DNA of 64,000 bases. Origin: Sanguinoderma infundibulare (taxonomy: Eukaryota; Basidiomycota; Agaricomycetes; Polyporales; Polyporaceae). This document shows positions 44,601 through 55,154 of this stretch, piece after piece. The first letter of the stretch is position 1. Every line of letters begins with the position of its first letter. Location: assembly GCA_032821775.1 (NCBI GenBank), contig JAVLRN010000004.1:4030001-4094000 (forward strand), written 5' to 3'. The notes beneath the pieces were generated by a model. It did no database searches. It was given only the letters and a program-made list of their open reading frames with translations, and was not told where the DNA came from. The position numbers were made by a program, and so were the translations under genes.

Positions 44601-46160
44601 ACTACAAGAATAACGAAGTATGCACTCTATCACCCAAATCTAGACTCACAATATGATACTGGAATTTGTTTAATCCAGTTCCACCTTGTCGCCAATCATG
44701 CTAGAACCGGGGCCCTCTCTCCTGAACCTCGACATCCTCTACCTCGTCCTCCTCCAGGTCCCCCGTCAATCCGACATCTCTCACATGATGCGCACCTCCA
44801 GAAGCCTATATCTTCTCGGCGTGAGGCCTCTTCTTCGTCCTGGTGTCACCATCAAAGACAAGGAGGCTCTCATCTCCTTCGCACGCTTCGTTCTCAACGA
44901 CGCTCCCGCTCGCGCCCCACACGTCCAAAAACTTCGCCTGTGCATACAAATACGCGATGATGGGATAGGCGGACGCAAGGAAAAGGCATACGTGTCGGAA
45001 TGCTGTCGTTTGTTGGTCCAGGTCTTGCGTCAATCGACTAAACTCCTGGATCTTGCCATCGACGACTGCGAGGCACTGCTCGCGCGCAAATCGTCAGCCT
45101 TGTCCAAGGCTATCGAAACGCTCCCTAGTATCTGCAGCTTCTCCACCCGCTTCGTCGGCGAACGCACCGTCGCCATGCTCGACAACCTTCGTTCCCCCCT
45201 TACCACCATCAAGATCATCTACCAAGACAAGGATGGGATACCCGATATGGGCGACCCCGGGCCCTTCATCCGCCGCCAGCAGGCCACGCTCGAAAATCTC
45301 TCCCTCTCCTGTGTCCAGATCATGGATACTGGCCTCCGATTTCCCCGCCTACGTGCCCTCGACCTCCATTTCGCCTACGGCCTTGACGTTTCCATTCTCC
45401 AGCAGCTCTTCCCCAACCTCACCTATCTCGAGTTCAACGGCATGCAGCTGTACGAGGACGTGAGTGACCTCCGGGACCAGAACAGAGCGCGCCAACTCGA
45501 CGGCGTATGGCAGCACCTGGACCACCTCTCTGGGTGCCTGGACGTACTGTACGCTCTCGGGCTCTCCCGTCACACCAGGCGAGTCGACGTTGATTTCTTC
45601 GGTGGGCTAGACCTCGAGGAGCTGGGTGTGCTCATCGCCGATACGACGCCTTCTCACCTCCTCCTCCATACCGACTATCGCCCTGGGTTCGAAGATCCCT
45701 CGGAGTCGAACCTCAGCCAACTTGGGCCCATGTTCGAGGTGGTAGCGGAGGCGACGAGTATCACCCATCTCCGCCTCGAGTTCTCTTTCTCGAGCGAGCT
45801 GGACGAGCAGCAAGAAGAGTTCTTTGTGAGTGCTGCCGCATCTTCCAGGTCTCGGATTATCTAGTGACTGCGTATATTGTCAGATCGCACTCCTAGACCT
45901 GATGCAAAAGCTGTCAGCAACGTTCCTCGTGCTCCGTCTCGAGCGACGGATCGAGCGCGATTATTACGCTCCAGCCGCCAATTCCGCATCCGATGATGAT
46001 TCGGCGTGGGATATCTTCTACGAGCAGCTTCAGTCACTCGGAAGCATCCCACACGGTGCTCATCCAACCGTGGGATGCATCCGTAGCGTTACAGATGCAT
46101 CCGTGCACATTACGGATGCATTCTGTGATAGCCGCCCATCCAACAGCCAAATGTCTGAAC

Positions 46161-46237
46161 AAAAGCACTCACCGGGATTTGAACCGCCGACCTCCAGCAA
46201 CCCAGTAAGCACATGAGCCAATTTGACCACTGAACTA
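46161..46237 (-). ncRNA. tRNA-like pol III promoter motif, left arm
   Basis: Mirror image of the motif at 48062-48138: an A-box-like and a B-box-like sequence read on the minus strand, outward from the palindrome centre. Confidence 0.45.
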
Positions 46238-48061
46238 ACATGCCTTTTCCACTTATTTTAAGTAATCAATCTATATAGTGAAAGTCAGCCGCCCAACCCT
46301 TCGGCCATGTTCCTTTCCAATAGGGAAGGTCCCTATTAAGCATATGTTCTTGGAGCTGTTCTGAGGTCAATACTAATCCGATTTTGTTCGTTTTAGGCTT
46401 GTTTTGTTCGTGCTTTTAAGGTAGTTTCAACGCGTCCAACAGTATATTATTAGGTGAGCTATTGACTGCTCTATCAGGCATACAATGGTCGCCTCAAGCA
46501 GGTAAAGAATGATGTATATCTCTATCGATTCTCCACGTATCTATTCGTGCAATGGCTCGTTGGAACCGAGTTACGAACGCGGTTCCAACGAGCCCTTGAA
46601 CGTATGAATCCGTCCATCCGTTGCTGAGATATGCTGACCCTCTCCTCCTGCCAGGAGGACAGGTTGCCATATCTCAGGATTGAGACCTCTGATTTGTGTC
46701 AGTTTTGTTGCTAACAATATCTACATGTCACCAGTGCATGGGAACCTCTATTTTCCGCCGCTGCATTCCCTGTATACATTTCAGAAAGGTGAGTCCTGTC
46801 CCCCGGCGCTTACCCCATTTTCACCAAGATATCTCTGTCCCACATTGCGTCCCCTCAGATTTCTATGCCTCATCGGAAAGCTGCGATTCAGGGCTTTCCA
46901 ACGAGCCCCATATCGCCTATGTACAATAGCTATAACAGCCAAAATTCATGTCCCTTTCTCCTCCCCCCTGTGTGCTTAAAGTTTTGCATACAAGTCGCCC
47001 AAATGCCCGCAAATCGTCATGTATTATACCTCGTTTGAATCATACAATATATGGCTTTCAAACAAGCCCAAAAAGACCAAAATCCACCTGGAACTCCCAA
47101 AGATACAGATTTCAGAACCCAGATGGCGACTGTCCATGTAACATTGCACTGCATGATGGCTGCCTTAGGCTAGCTCCCGGGTTCTGAAATCTGTATCTTT
47201 GGGAGTTCCAGGTGGATTTTGGTCTTTTTGGGCTTGTTTGAAAGCCATATATTGTATGATTCAAACGAGGTATAATACATGACGATTTGCGGGCATTTGG
47301 GCGACTTGTATGCAAAACTTTAAGCACACAGGGGGGAGGAGAAAGGGACATGAATTTTGGCTGTTATAGCTATTGTACATAGGCGATATGGGGCTCGTTG
47401 GAAAGCCCTGAATCGCAGCTTTCCGATGAGGCATAGAAATCTGAGGGGACGCAATGTGGGACAGAGATATCTTGGTGAAAATGGGGTAAGCGCCGGGGGA
47501 CAGGACTCACCTTTCTGAAATGTATACAGGGAATGCAGCGGCGGAAAATAGAGGTTCCCATGCACTGGTGACATGTAGATATTGTTAGCAACAAAACTGA
47601 CACAAATCAGAGGTCTCAATCCTGAGATATGGCAACCTGTCCTCCTGGCAGGAGGAGAGGGTCAGCATATCTCAGCAACGGATGGACGGATTCATACGTT
47701 CAAGGGCTCGTTGGAACCGCGTTCGTAACTCGGTTCCAACGAGCCATTGCACGAATAGATACGTGGAGAATCGATAGAGATATACATCATTCTTTACCTG
47801 CTTGAGGCGACCATTGTATGCCTGATAGAGCAGTCAATAGCTCACCTAATAATATACTGTTGGACGCGTTGAAACTACCTTAAAAGCACGAACAAAACAA
47901 GCCTAAAACGAACAAAATCGGATTAGTATTGACCTCAGAACAGCTCCAAGAACATATGCTTAATAGGGACCTTCCCTATTGGAAAGGAACATGGCCGAAG
48001 GGTTGGGCGGCTGACTTTCACTATATAGATTGATTACTTAAAATAAGTGGAAAAGACATGT

Positions 48062-48138
48062 TAGTTCAGTGGTCAAATTGGCTCATGTGCTTACTGGGTT
48101 GCTGGAGGTCGGCGGTTCAAATCCCGGTGAGTGCTTTT
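48062..48138 (+). ncRNA. tRNA-like pol III promoter motif, right arm
   Basis: TAGTTCAGTGG (48062-48072) fits the A-box pattern and GGTTCAAATCC (48114-48124) fits the B-box exactly, with about 50 bases between their starts as in tRNA genes. A TTTT terminator follows at 48135-48138. The sequence does not fold as a proper tRNA: the acceptor strands do not pair and the T stem has mismatches. It is therefore a tRNA-derived remnant such as a SINE head or tRNA pseudogene. Confidence 0.5.
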
Positions 48139-48275
48139 GTTCAGACATTTGGCTGTTGGATGGGCGGCTATCACAGAATGCATCCGTAATGTGCATGGAT
48201 GCATTGGGTGAACTGACTCTGCTCTCCCGACGGTGGTTCTCACGTCCGATGGTCACGCCACCCTGTGTGCAAGTC

Positions 48276-48420
48276 AGGATGCATCCATTATACACGATAA
48301 TTCGAGTATAATGGATGCATCTGTTATACATGATCATTTGAGCAGAATGGATGCATCCATTCTGCATGGTAAGTCGTGTAAAATGGATGCATCTATCATC
48401 CGTAGTACGGATGCATCCCT
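48276..48420. repeat. ATGCATCC hairpin array
   Basis: Five units centred on GGATGCATCC or GGATGCATCT recur every 27-37 bases. Neighbouring units are joined by inverted sequence; for example CATTATAC and GTATAATG flank a 12-base loop, and CATTCTGC pairs with GCAGAATG. The array can thus form nested hairpins. Further ATGCATCC copies lie at 46073-46120 and 48178-48204, bracketing the palindrome. Confidence 0.8.
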
Positions 48421-48989
48421 AGGTTGGATGAGTACCACTAGCGATGTATCCATATGACTGAATACCTACCTTCTATCCCTGCTACTTTGATGACCTTGTC
48501 GACCGATTCGCTCGCGCATGTCATGCCCTCCAGTACGTCTTGCTCCATATTACCAATTATAGCCCGCGATATTGGTCTATTCAACGCACGGATTCCGATG
48601 TGGCCATCAAAGAGCTGGATCCTGCTGTTGGGCACGAGCTTGTTTGCACGCACGGCCTGTATTTCACATGTCGTCTCGAAGACGGTAATGATTTTTAGGT
48701 AGATATTCTCGGATGGGCAATGACGTGCCGCAACGAGCCGTTTTACAGCGGGACAGGTGGTTATTGCTTCTTCGGGTCTTCGGACAGATTTCCGTGCTGT
48801 CAGGGTATGTGAGTAAACCGCGAACTAATCCGCTCTTGTCCCATTTCCTCTAAAGAAGCCGATGTCATTTTACAGTCGCAAGGATTATTGGACCAGTTGG
48901 TCATCAGAGTGCGTGACAAAATCCCGCCATTCGTCGTGAATAGTGGTAACGAGTTCTCTGCAGACGTGGGCCTCCAGACTTTGGCATTC

Positions 48990-49370
48990 AAGAATATACC
49001 GTCGCGCGCGGTTCGCGAAGGACCGCGGTACAGTCAGGCCAGTCCCCTCGGACTCGGACACGTGCGCGGGCCTTTATAGGTGCTGGTTCAGATTGTGGAC
49101 CGCGACGGACGCCCGGCGGCTCTCCGTTCTACGCGAGCGCCGTCACCGACTCGCTCGACTGGCTGCCGCCGGGGTCGGTGACGACGCGAGCTGGGCAAAC
49201 ATACGGTTGACCATCATGTTGCACGTAGTGCGCGACCGTCTGGAAGTGGTAGACGAGCGCGGCAGCGGAGGCGAAGGACTTGCTGCAGCCCGTCATCTGG
49301 TAGTGGATCTTATTGGCCCGGGTTGGTGGGGCCGATGGCCTTTGTTTTCCGGGAACATTCGAGCGAACGC
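48990..49370 (-). pseudogene. C2H2 zinc-finger fragment
   Basis: DNA on the minus strand matches the second exon of the intact zinc-finger gene (GHRPHQPGPI is the degraded counterpart of the ALRHHQRS finger region), with several frame breaks. It lies divergently upstream of F-box member E. Confidence 0.6.
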
Positions 49371-49521
49371 CGGAGGCAGTACCTCTCGGCCAAAGCGCTT
49401 ACATCTGCCTATTTGTTCCCTCGACGTGACCCCGTTCTTCATCACCCAACTTGAACTCCAACCACCTTGACCCACCCCCCAACCCTACGCACCCTTCCAA
49501 CGTCAACCGTATACTCGAAAT

Positions 49522-51112
49522 ATGTCTACACTCGTTATCAAGTACGTACTGCCAGAACCCTCGACCATGAGTCCAATGCTGAAACTTCCTCATTTCAGCC
49601 GCGAGAACATGCTCGGAGCTTCTCCGTTTAACATGGATGTCCTCTATCTTGTGTTCCTCCAGATCCCTCGTCAATCCGATATGTTGCACATGATGCAGGC
49701 CTCGAAGAGCTTCTACGCCACCGGCCTCAAGCCTCTCCTCCGTCGTGGCGTTACTATCAGGCACAAGCCGTCTCTGATCTCTTTCGCCGCCTTTCTTCTC
49801 GCGGACCCTCCCTCTCGAGCACCCCACGTCCGCAAACTTCGATTCCACATCAATGCACACTACGAATCCCCAGGCTACGTCTCAGAATGCTCTTGCCAGC
49901 TGGTTCAAGTTCTAGATCAAACGAACAAACTCGAGGATCTCGCCATCGACTCTTGTGAATCGCTTCTCGCACACGAATCTTCGGCATTGTCCAGGGCCGT
50001 TGAGGCACTCCCTAATCTCCGCCGTGTCTCCGTCCGCTTTGTGGGCGAACATACCATTGCCATGCTCGACAAACTTCGCTCCTCCCTAACTGCCATCCTG
50101 ATCGACTTTCCCGAGTTGCGTGAGTCCAAACCTTTGCGCCACTACATCAGCCGGCACCAAGCCACGCTCGAGACTCTCACGTCGTACTCGGTCGAGATCG
50201 TTGATGCCGGCCTTCAATTCCCTAACCTGCGCGCGCTGGACCTCCATTTCATCCACACCCCCAACATACACCTCCTCCAGCAGGTTTTTCCTAATCTCAC
50301 TCGCCTCACATTCCACTCCCTGCTTGGGAACTTGGACAACCTCCGGGCCCAGAACCAAGCCCACCAACTCGACGGCTCGTGGCGGGGTCTGGACCATCTC
50401 TGTGGGCACCTGGATGAATTGTACTGTCTCGGGCTGTCACGTCACGTCAGGCGGGTTGACGTTATGCTCTTCAGCATCTCAGATCTGGAGAGGCTGCGTG
50501 CGCTCATCACCGATATGACACCGTCTCACCTCGTCATTCACACTTCCTACCACTGTGGATGCCGAAATTGCTCGCCGCCCGACTCGGCCCGATTCAGGCG
50601 ACTGGGGCCCCTGCTTGACGTTGTGGTGAACGCGAGTGGCGTCACCCATCTCCGGCTGGATTTCTCTTGCACGACCGAGACGGACGAAGGATATGAATCT
50701 TTACTGGTGAGTTTGTGCCACATTCACGTCGTAGAGGCCTCGGCTCATCTGATGCCTTCCTTTGCAGACCGAGCTGTTGGAGCATGTGCAGGGGCTCAGG
50801 CTGTCAGCGAAGTTCTTGATCCTTCGGCTCGAGTTACTGTATCTGCCAAGTGAACGTGCTCGCGCCGAGGACTCCTCCCTCCACGCTTCTCGCTTCGATG
50901 ACGTCGTGGGCCAGCTGGCCAGCGGATGTCATGCGTTGCAATCCGTCTCGTTCGACATCGCCGGTTACAACCCAAGATATTGGTCGGTCGAACGCACGGA
51001 TGCCGAGTCGTCTGTGGTGATAACAGAGCTGGATGGCGCACTCGGCTGCGAGGTTTTTGGTGCGCAGGGCCTGGAATTCACGCATGGTAACGAAGAGCTT
51101 ATTGACCTTTGA
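49522..51112 (+). CDS. F-box-like/LRR protein (array member E)
   Basis: Exons 49522-49541, 49599-50706 and 50768-51112 join in frame to 490 residues. The first intron is 57 bases and contains no in-frame stop, so retaining it would only add 19 residues. The F-box-like region is PFNMDVLYLVFLQIPRQSDM then SKSFYATGLKPLLRRGVTI. Leucine-rich segments follow (LRRVSVRFVGEHTIAMLDKL, LQFPNLRALDLHFIHTPNIH, YCLGLSRHVRRVDVMLFSIS). A Cys-containing stretch (HCGCRNCSPP, with a nearby His) is absent from members C and D. The last exon runs TELLEHVQGLRLSAKFLILR to EELIDL. It is closest to member F. Undamaged. Confidence 0.82.
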
Positions 51113-51230
51113 GTACACATCATCGAGTCCGAGTAGACGACGACGTGCCAAAGCAGTCGTTTTCGATCAGTGTGATTAGACATACGTAGTCCTTTCTTCT
51201 TCCTTGTACTTCTCTTGTCCTTTTCACTAA

Positions 51231-51720
51231 TTGTATCCTATAGCATGTCACATACTTATGCCAAAAGAGAAGCTACCAGGAGGGCGCTTACGCTGTGTAT
51301 TCCCGCAATTTGCCGAGGGCCACATGACGCCATGCTCGAGCTCGGGGCCTGAGCATGCCACGTACCCTTCACCTCAACCACTCCGAATGTCCTATGCGTC
51401 CCAATATGACTACAAGGATAGGCTCCGTATCACCCAATCTCGAATCAAAATATGTTACTGAAATTTGCTCAACCCTGTGGTACCCGCCCAAGTTGCGCTA
51501 GCATGCGACAACCCTCTCTTCCACCTCGACATCCTCTACTTATCTCGTCTTACTCGAAGGTTTCCCGTCATCCAGACATCACTCGCATAATGCGCGGGGC
51601 CGCCTTCGGGGGCTTATCCCCCCTCGTCGTGAGGCCCCTACTCCTCCTGGTGTTACCATCAAAGGCAAGGAGACTTTCATCTCGTTCGCCCGCTTTGTTC
51701 TCGCAGACGCTCCCGCTTGG
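51231..51720 (+). pseudogene. F-box-like fragment (type-2 member G)
   Basis: Carries the type-2 promoter block (CRE degraded to TGACGCCA), a first-exon-like ATGACTACAAGGATAG near 51405, then a 5' part resembling members B and D (HLDILYLSRLTRRFPVIQTS in mixed frames, and the VRPLLLLVLPS region). It breaks off at about 51720, directly against a zinc-finger fragment. Confidence 0.6.
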
Positions 51721-51890
51721 TGCTCGCGCGGCGCTGCGCATGATGCGCGACCGTCTGGAAGTGATGGACGAGCCCGGGCCGCGGTGTGGGAGACAAAGGA
51801 GTTGCTGCAGCCCTTCCTCTGGTAATGGATCTTGCCGGCCCGGGTTGGTGGCGCCGAAGGGCTTTGTTTTCCGGAACACAGTACCTCTCC
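51721..51890 (-). pseudogene. C2H2 zinc-finger fragment
   Basis: The minus-strand frame gives ENKALRRHQPGPA and, in another frame, RKGCSNSFVSHTAARARPSL, matching the RDNNALRHHQ and GCTKSFVSRAALVLHL parts of the intact gene. It is fused to the F-box fragment at about 51720. Confidence 0.6.
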
Positions 51891-52020
51891 GCCAAAGCGC
51901 GTGATCTGCCTATTTGTTCCCGCGACGTGACCTTGTTCCTCATCACCGAACTTGAACTCCAACCACCTTGACCACGCCCGCACCCCTACGCACCCTCGCA
52001 ACTTCAACCGTATACTCGCA

Positions 52021-53614
52021 ATGGCTACACACATTATCAAGTACGTACTGCCAGAATCCTCAACCTTGAGTCCAATGCTCAAACATTGTCATTTCAGGCG
52101 CAACAACACGCTCGGAGCCTCTCCGCTCAACATGGATGTCGTGTATCTGATCTTCCTCCAGATCCCTGATCAACCTGACATCTCTCGCATGATGAGGGCC
52201 TGCAAGAATTGGTATGCTGTCGGGATCAAGCCGCTTCTCCGTCTTGGCATCACCATTGAATCCAATCATTCTCTTGTCTCGTTTGCCTCCTTTCTTCTCC
52301 ACGACACTCCCTCTCGAGTGCCCCACGTCCACAAACTTCGCGTTTGGATGCATACACTCTATAAACCACCAGCCTACCTCTCTGAATTCTCCCACACGCT
52401 AGTCCAAGTTTTAAGTCGAACGCACGAACTGCAGGATCTCGCCATCGACAATTGCGAACCACTGCTTGCGCCCAAATCCTCAGCCTTGTCCAAGGCCGTA
52501 CAGGAACTCCCTAATCTCCGCCGTGTCTCCCTCCGCTCCGTCGGCGAACACACAATCGCCATGCTCGACGAACTAGGCTCCTCCCTGACCGCCGTTCGGA
52601 TCGAATATCCCGACCGGAGCGAGCTCAGGCCTTTGCGTCGCTACATCGGCCGTCACCAAGCCACGCTCGAGACTCTCACATCGTCCTTTGTCGAGATCGT
52701 GGATGCAGCCGTCCAGTTCCCCAACCTGCGCGCACTGGATCTCCATTTCATCCACGGCCTCAACACACACCTCCTCCAACAGGTTTTTCCCAACATCACT
52801 CATCTCAAGCTCCGCTGCGTGCATCTGTTTGGAAACCTGGACGACTTCCGGACCCAGAACCAAGCCCACCAACTCGGCGACTCGTGGCAGCAACTGGACC
52901 ATCTCTATGGGCACCCGGATGAACTGTACTGTCTTGGGCTATCTCGTCACGTCAGGAGAGTCGACGCTGTCTCCGTCACCCATAAAAGCCTGCAGAGCCT
53001 GCGTGCGGTCATCGCGGATACGACGCCGTCCCACCTCGTCGTCCAGGCTTCCTATTACTCTCCACTCCAAAATTACTTGGCGTTCGAGTCCGCACACCCC
53101 AGGCCACCAGGGCCCCTGCTTGACGTTGTTGCGAACGCGACTAGCGTCACCCATCTCCGGCTGGATATCTCTTATATGACCGAGACGGGCGATGGATATG
53201 AATCTTTCCTGGTGAGTTTGTGACTCGCAATCGTAGAGGTCTCGGCTCATCGGGTGCCTTTCATTGTAGACCAAGCTATTGGAGCATGCGCAGGGGCTCA
53301 GGCTGTCAGCGAAGTTCTTGATCCTTCGCCTCGAAGGATACTCTCTATCAAGTCCATACGCCCAAGATTACTCCCCTGCCCTCCACACTTCTTGCTTCGA
53401 CGACGTCGTGGGCGGACTCGCCGGTGCATGCCGTGCGCTCCAATACGTCTCGTTCGATATCGCCGGCTACGTCCCAAGATATTGGTCGATCGAACGCGCG
53501 GATTCGGAGTCGTCTACGACGATAAGAGAGCTGGATCCCGCACTTGGTTGCGAGGTTTTCGATACGCAGGACCTGGAGCTCGGGTATGTTAACGAATGGG
53601 ATAGGGATGTTTGA
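52021..53614 (+). CDS. F-box-like/LRR protein (array member F)
   Basis: Exons 52021-52040, 52098-53211 and 53270-53614 join in frame to 492 residues. The first exon encodes MATHIIK. The F-box-like region is PLNMDVVYLIFLQIPDQPDI then CKNWYAVGIKPLLRLGITI. Leucine-rich repeats follow (LRRVSLRSVGEHTIAMLDEL, VQFPNLRALDLHFIHGLNTH, YCLGLSRHVRRVDAVSVTHK, TSVTHLRLDISYMTETGDGY). The last exon runs TKLLEHAQGLRLSAKFLILR to VNEWDRDV. Undamaged. Together with the convergent zinc-finger gene at 54212-55154 it forms the only pair in the array with both partners intact. Confidence 0.82.
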
Positions 53615-54211
53615 ATACACGTCCTCTGGGTAGACAACGACGTGCCGGAACACTCTGTAGAGCAGGACGATTGGATGTAGGCTGTAGCGAGCGGACGGAT
53701 TCGGAAACAAAAGGGTGGTCGTATTTTACAGTTGGTGTTTAGTCGACGGCGTCTCACAATATGATGAGCCTATACCAATCCGACCTCGTCGCATTGTCAC
53801 TAAACCATCATGACCAGCCAAGCGAAGATGTATACCGCTTCGACAGCCTCGACGAGTGCGACGCCATACCGTCGTAACAATTCGTCGTCTACAGGAGAAA
53901 CTCCGTTCACAGCCGCAAAAGTTTACATTCATCGTACCATCTATGTTCCAATCTTCGAAGTATAGAATGATTGTAGCCCATACGGATAGACATCCAGGAC
54001 CTGTGTCTTCGAGCAACGACCCAAACGTCCGTTTCCAATTGCAAAGTCTAATGTACAAGTTCATGACAAAAGCACGCGATGAATCGACAAGACTTGCGGA
54101 CAGTCGTAACAATCTTTTGCCGGTTGTGTTGAGGTTGAAGAGCCGAACGATCGCGAGCAGTTCAGAACACAGACCTCGGAAGGCAAAAATGCGTGCACCG
54201 TACCTCATGCC
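53615..54211. other. Gap between convergent genes
   Basis: No gene seen. Parts (for example CCGTTTCCAATTGCAAAG near 54030) match the 3' flank of member C near 40900, so this is the ancestral intergenic part of the F-box/C2H2 unit. Confidence 0.55.
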
Positions 54212-55154
54212 TCAGGCCATCAGCTTCTTCCCCTTCGCCAACCCGTCTATGAACCCATCCATCGTCTTCTTGAACCGGCACATACCGCACTGCTCGCTCT
54301 CGACGTGCTGGCAGAAGCCGCTCAGCATCTTGAACGTCGCCCCGCACCCCTTCCACGCGCTCGGGCAGCGGTACGCCTTCTGCACGTGCGCGGGGCTGTT
54401 CAGGTGCTGGTTCAGGTTGGGAAGCCCGACGAACGTCCGGTGGCACAGGTAGCACTCGAAGCGCTCCCCGTTCCATGCGCGCGCCGTCGCCCACTCGCGC
54501 GTCACGGTCGGGCCGTTGTCGATGAGGCGCGCGGGGTCGGTGATGACGCCGTGCTTGTCGAGCTTGGCGACGATCCGGTTGACCATGTCGCGCGTGATGC
54601 GCGACCGGCACTTGCCGGACTCGAGGTGGAGGACGAGGGCGGCGCGGGAGACGAAGGACTTGGTGCAGCCCTTCATCGGGCAGTCAATCGTGCAGCCCTG
54701 GTGGAACGTAGAGCGTTGGTGGTGCCGGAGGGCGTTGTTGTCCCGGAACATGCGCTTGCACGGGACGCAGTACTCGCCCGAATGCTCGATGCTGCGATGT
54801 TCATGAAGCCGCGCCTCACTGTGGAGGATCTGGGGTTGAGATTAGGATCAGTTCGCCGACGGACGCTGGTTCTCGAAAGATAACGCCTGCGATACGCACA
54901 AGGTTGCATATCCGACAATAGTAATGCTCCTCGTCGTAATGGTCGTACAGATCGTCCCAATCATCGAAATGTTCATCGCACCACTGACAATACTCGTGTC
55001 GCGGACTCTGGGTGTAATGCTGTGTGAGAGCGTGATTGGTGGCGAAGTCATTGTTGCATCTGTAGCAGATATGGTGCATGGACGAGTCATCCTTGTGCTG
55101 CTCGAGTGCCTTGTCGCTCTTGAACCAGCGATTGCATCGACCGCAGTGAGCCAT
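54212..55154 (-). CDS. Multi-finger C2H2 zinc-finger protein
   Basis: Two exons, 55154-54900 and 54829-54212, separated by a 70-base intron, give 290 residues. Using the CCCCAG acceptor makes the frame continuous (CRICNLILHSEARLHEHRS); the next AG would give an immediate stop. About eight finger-like units follow one another: CGRCNRWFKSDKALEQH, CYRCNNDFATNHALTQH, CQWCDEHFDDWDDLYDH, the split finger above, CVPCKRMFRDNNALRHH, CPMKGCTKSFVSRAALVLHL, CYLCHRTFVGLPNLNQH, and CPSAWKGCGATFKMLSGF ending in QHVESEQC. The linkers are not TGEKP-like and spacings vary, so nucleic-acid binding is possible but not certain. Basidiomycetes have many such proteins without known function. It is the only intact member of its family here; at least seven relics occur. 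Confidence 0.85.

Larger units (their letters stand above)
46009..48463. mobile_element. Palindromic insertion in an F-box exon
   Basis: The core is a nearly perfect inverted repeat, with arms 46095-47120 and 47179-48204 (1026 bases each) around a 58-base centre. Mirrored positions sum to 94299; for example, open frame 46680-46979 mirrors 47320-47619. I saw only isolated mismatches (one near 46252/48056). Outside the core are ATGCAT-containing repeats on both sides. No transposase or reverse transcriptase is visible, so it is non-autonomous. Long arms with repetitive ends recall foldback elements, but no terminal motif or target duplication could be fixed. Insertion limits come from F-box homology and are accurate to perhaps 15 bases. 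Confidence 0.82.
44698..48698 (+). pseudogene. F-box-like/LRR gene (member D) split by a palindromic insertion
   Basis: The first long exon, 44698-45825, is intact (LNLDILYLVLLQVPRQSDIS, LHFAYGLDVSILQQLFPNLT, YALGLSRHTRRVDVDFFGGL). An intron ends at 45883 and the last exon opens with IALLDLMQKLSATFLVLRLE. Near 46009 homology stops; about 2.45 kb of foreign sequence follows. The coding sequence resumes near 48464 with YFDDLVDRFAHACHALQYVL, ITNYSPRYWSIQRTDSDVAI, KELDPAVGHELVCTHGLYFT and a stop at 48698. Both halves are undamaged, so the insertion is recent. The open frame running into the insertion ends at 46216 and would give a protein lacking its conserved C-terminus. The start at 44698 is the first ATG before the F-box-like motif; a small upstream exon as in other members is possible, but its ATG looks mutated. 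Confidence 0.8.

Noticed and set aside
46680..47619. Mirrored open frames of 99 residues in both palindrome arms
   Set aside because: They are mirror copies of the same DNA and overlap other frames. No domain or splice structure, so they are probably chance frames in the element.
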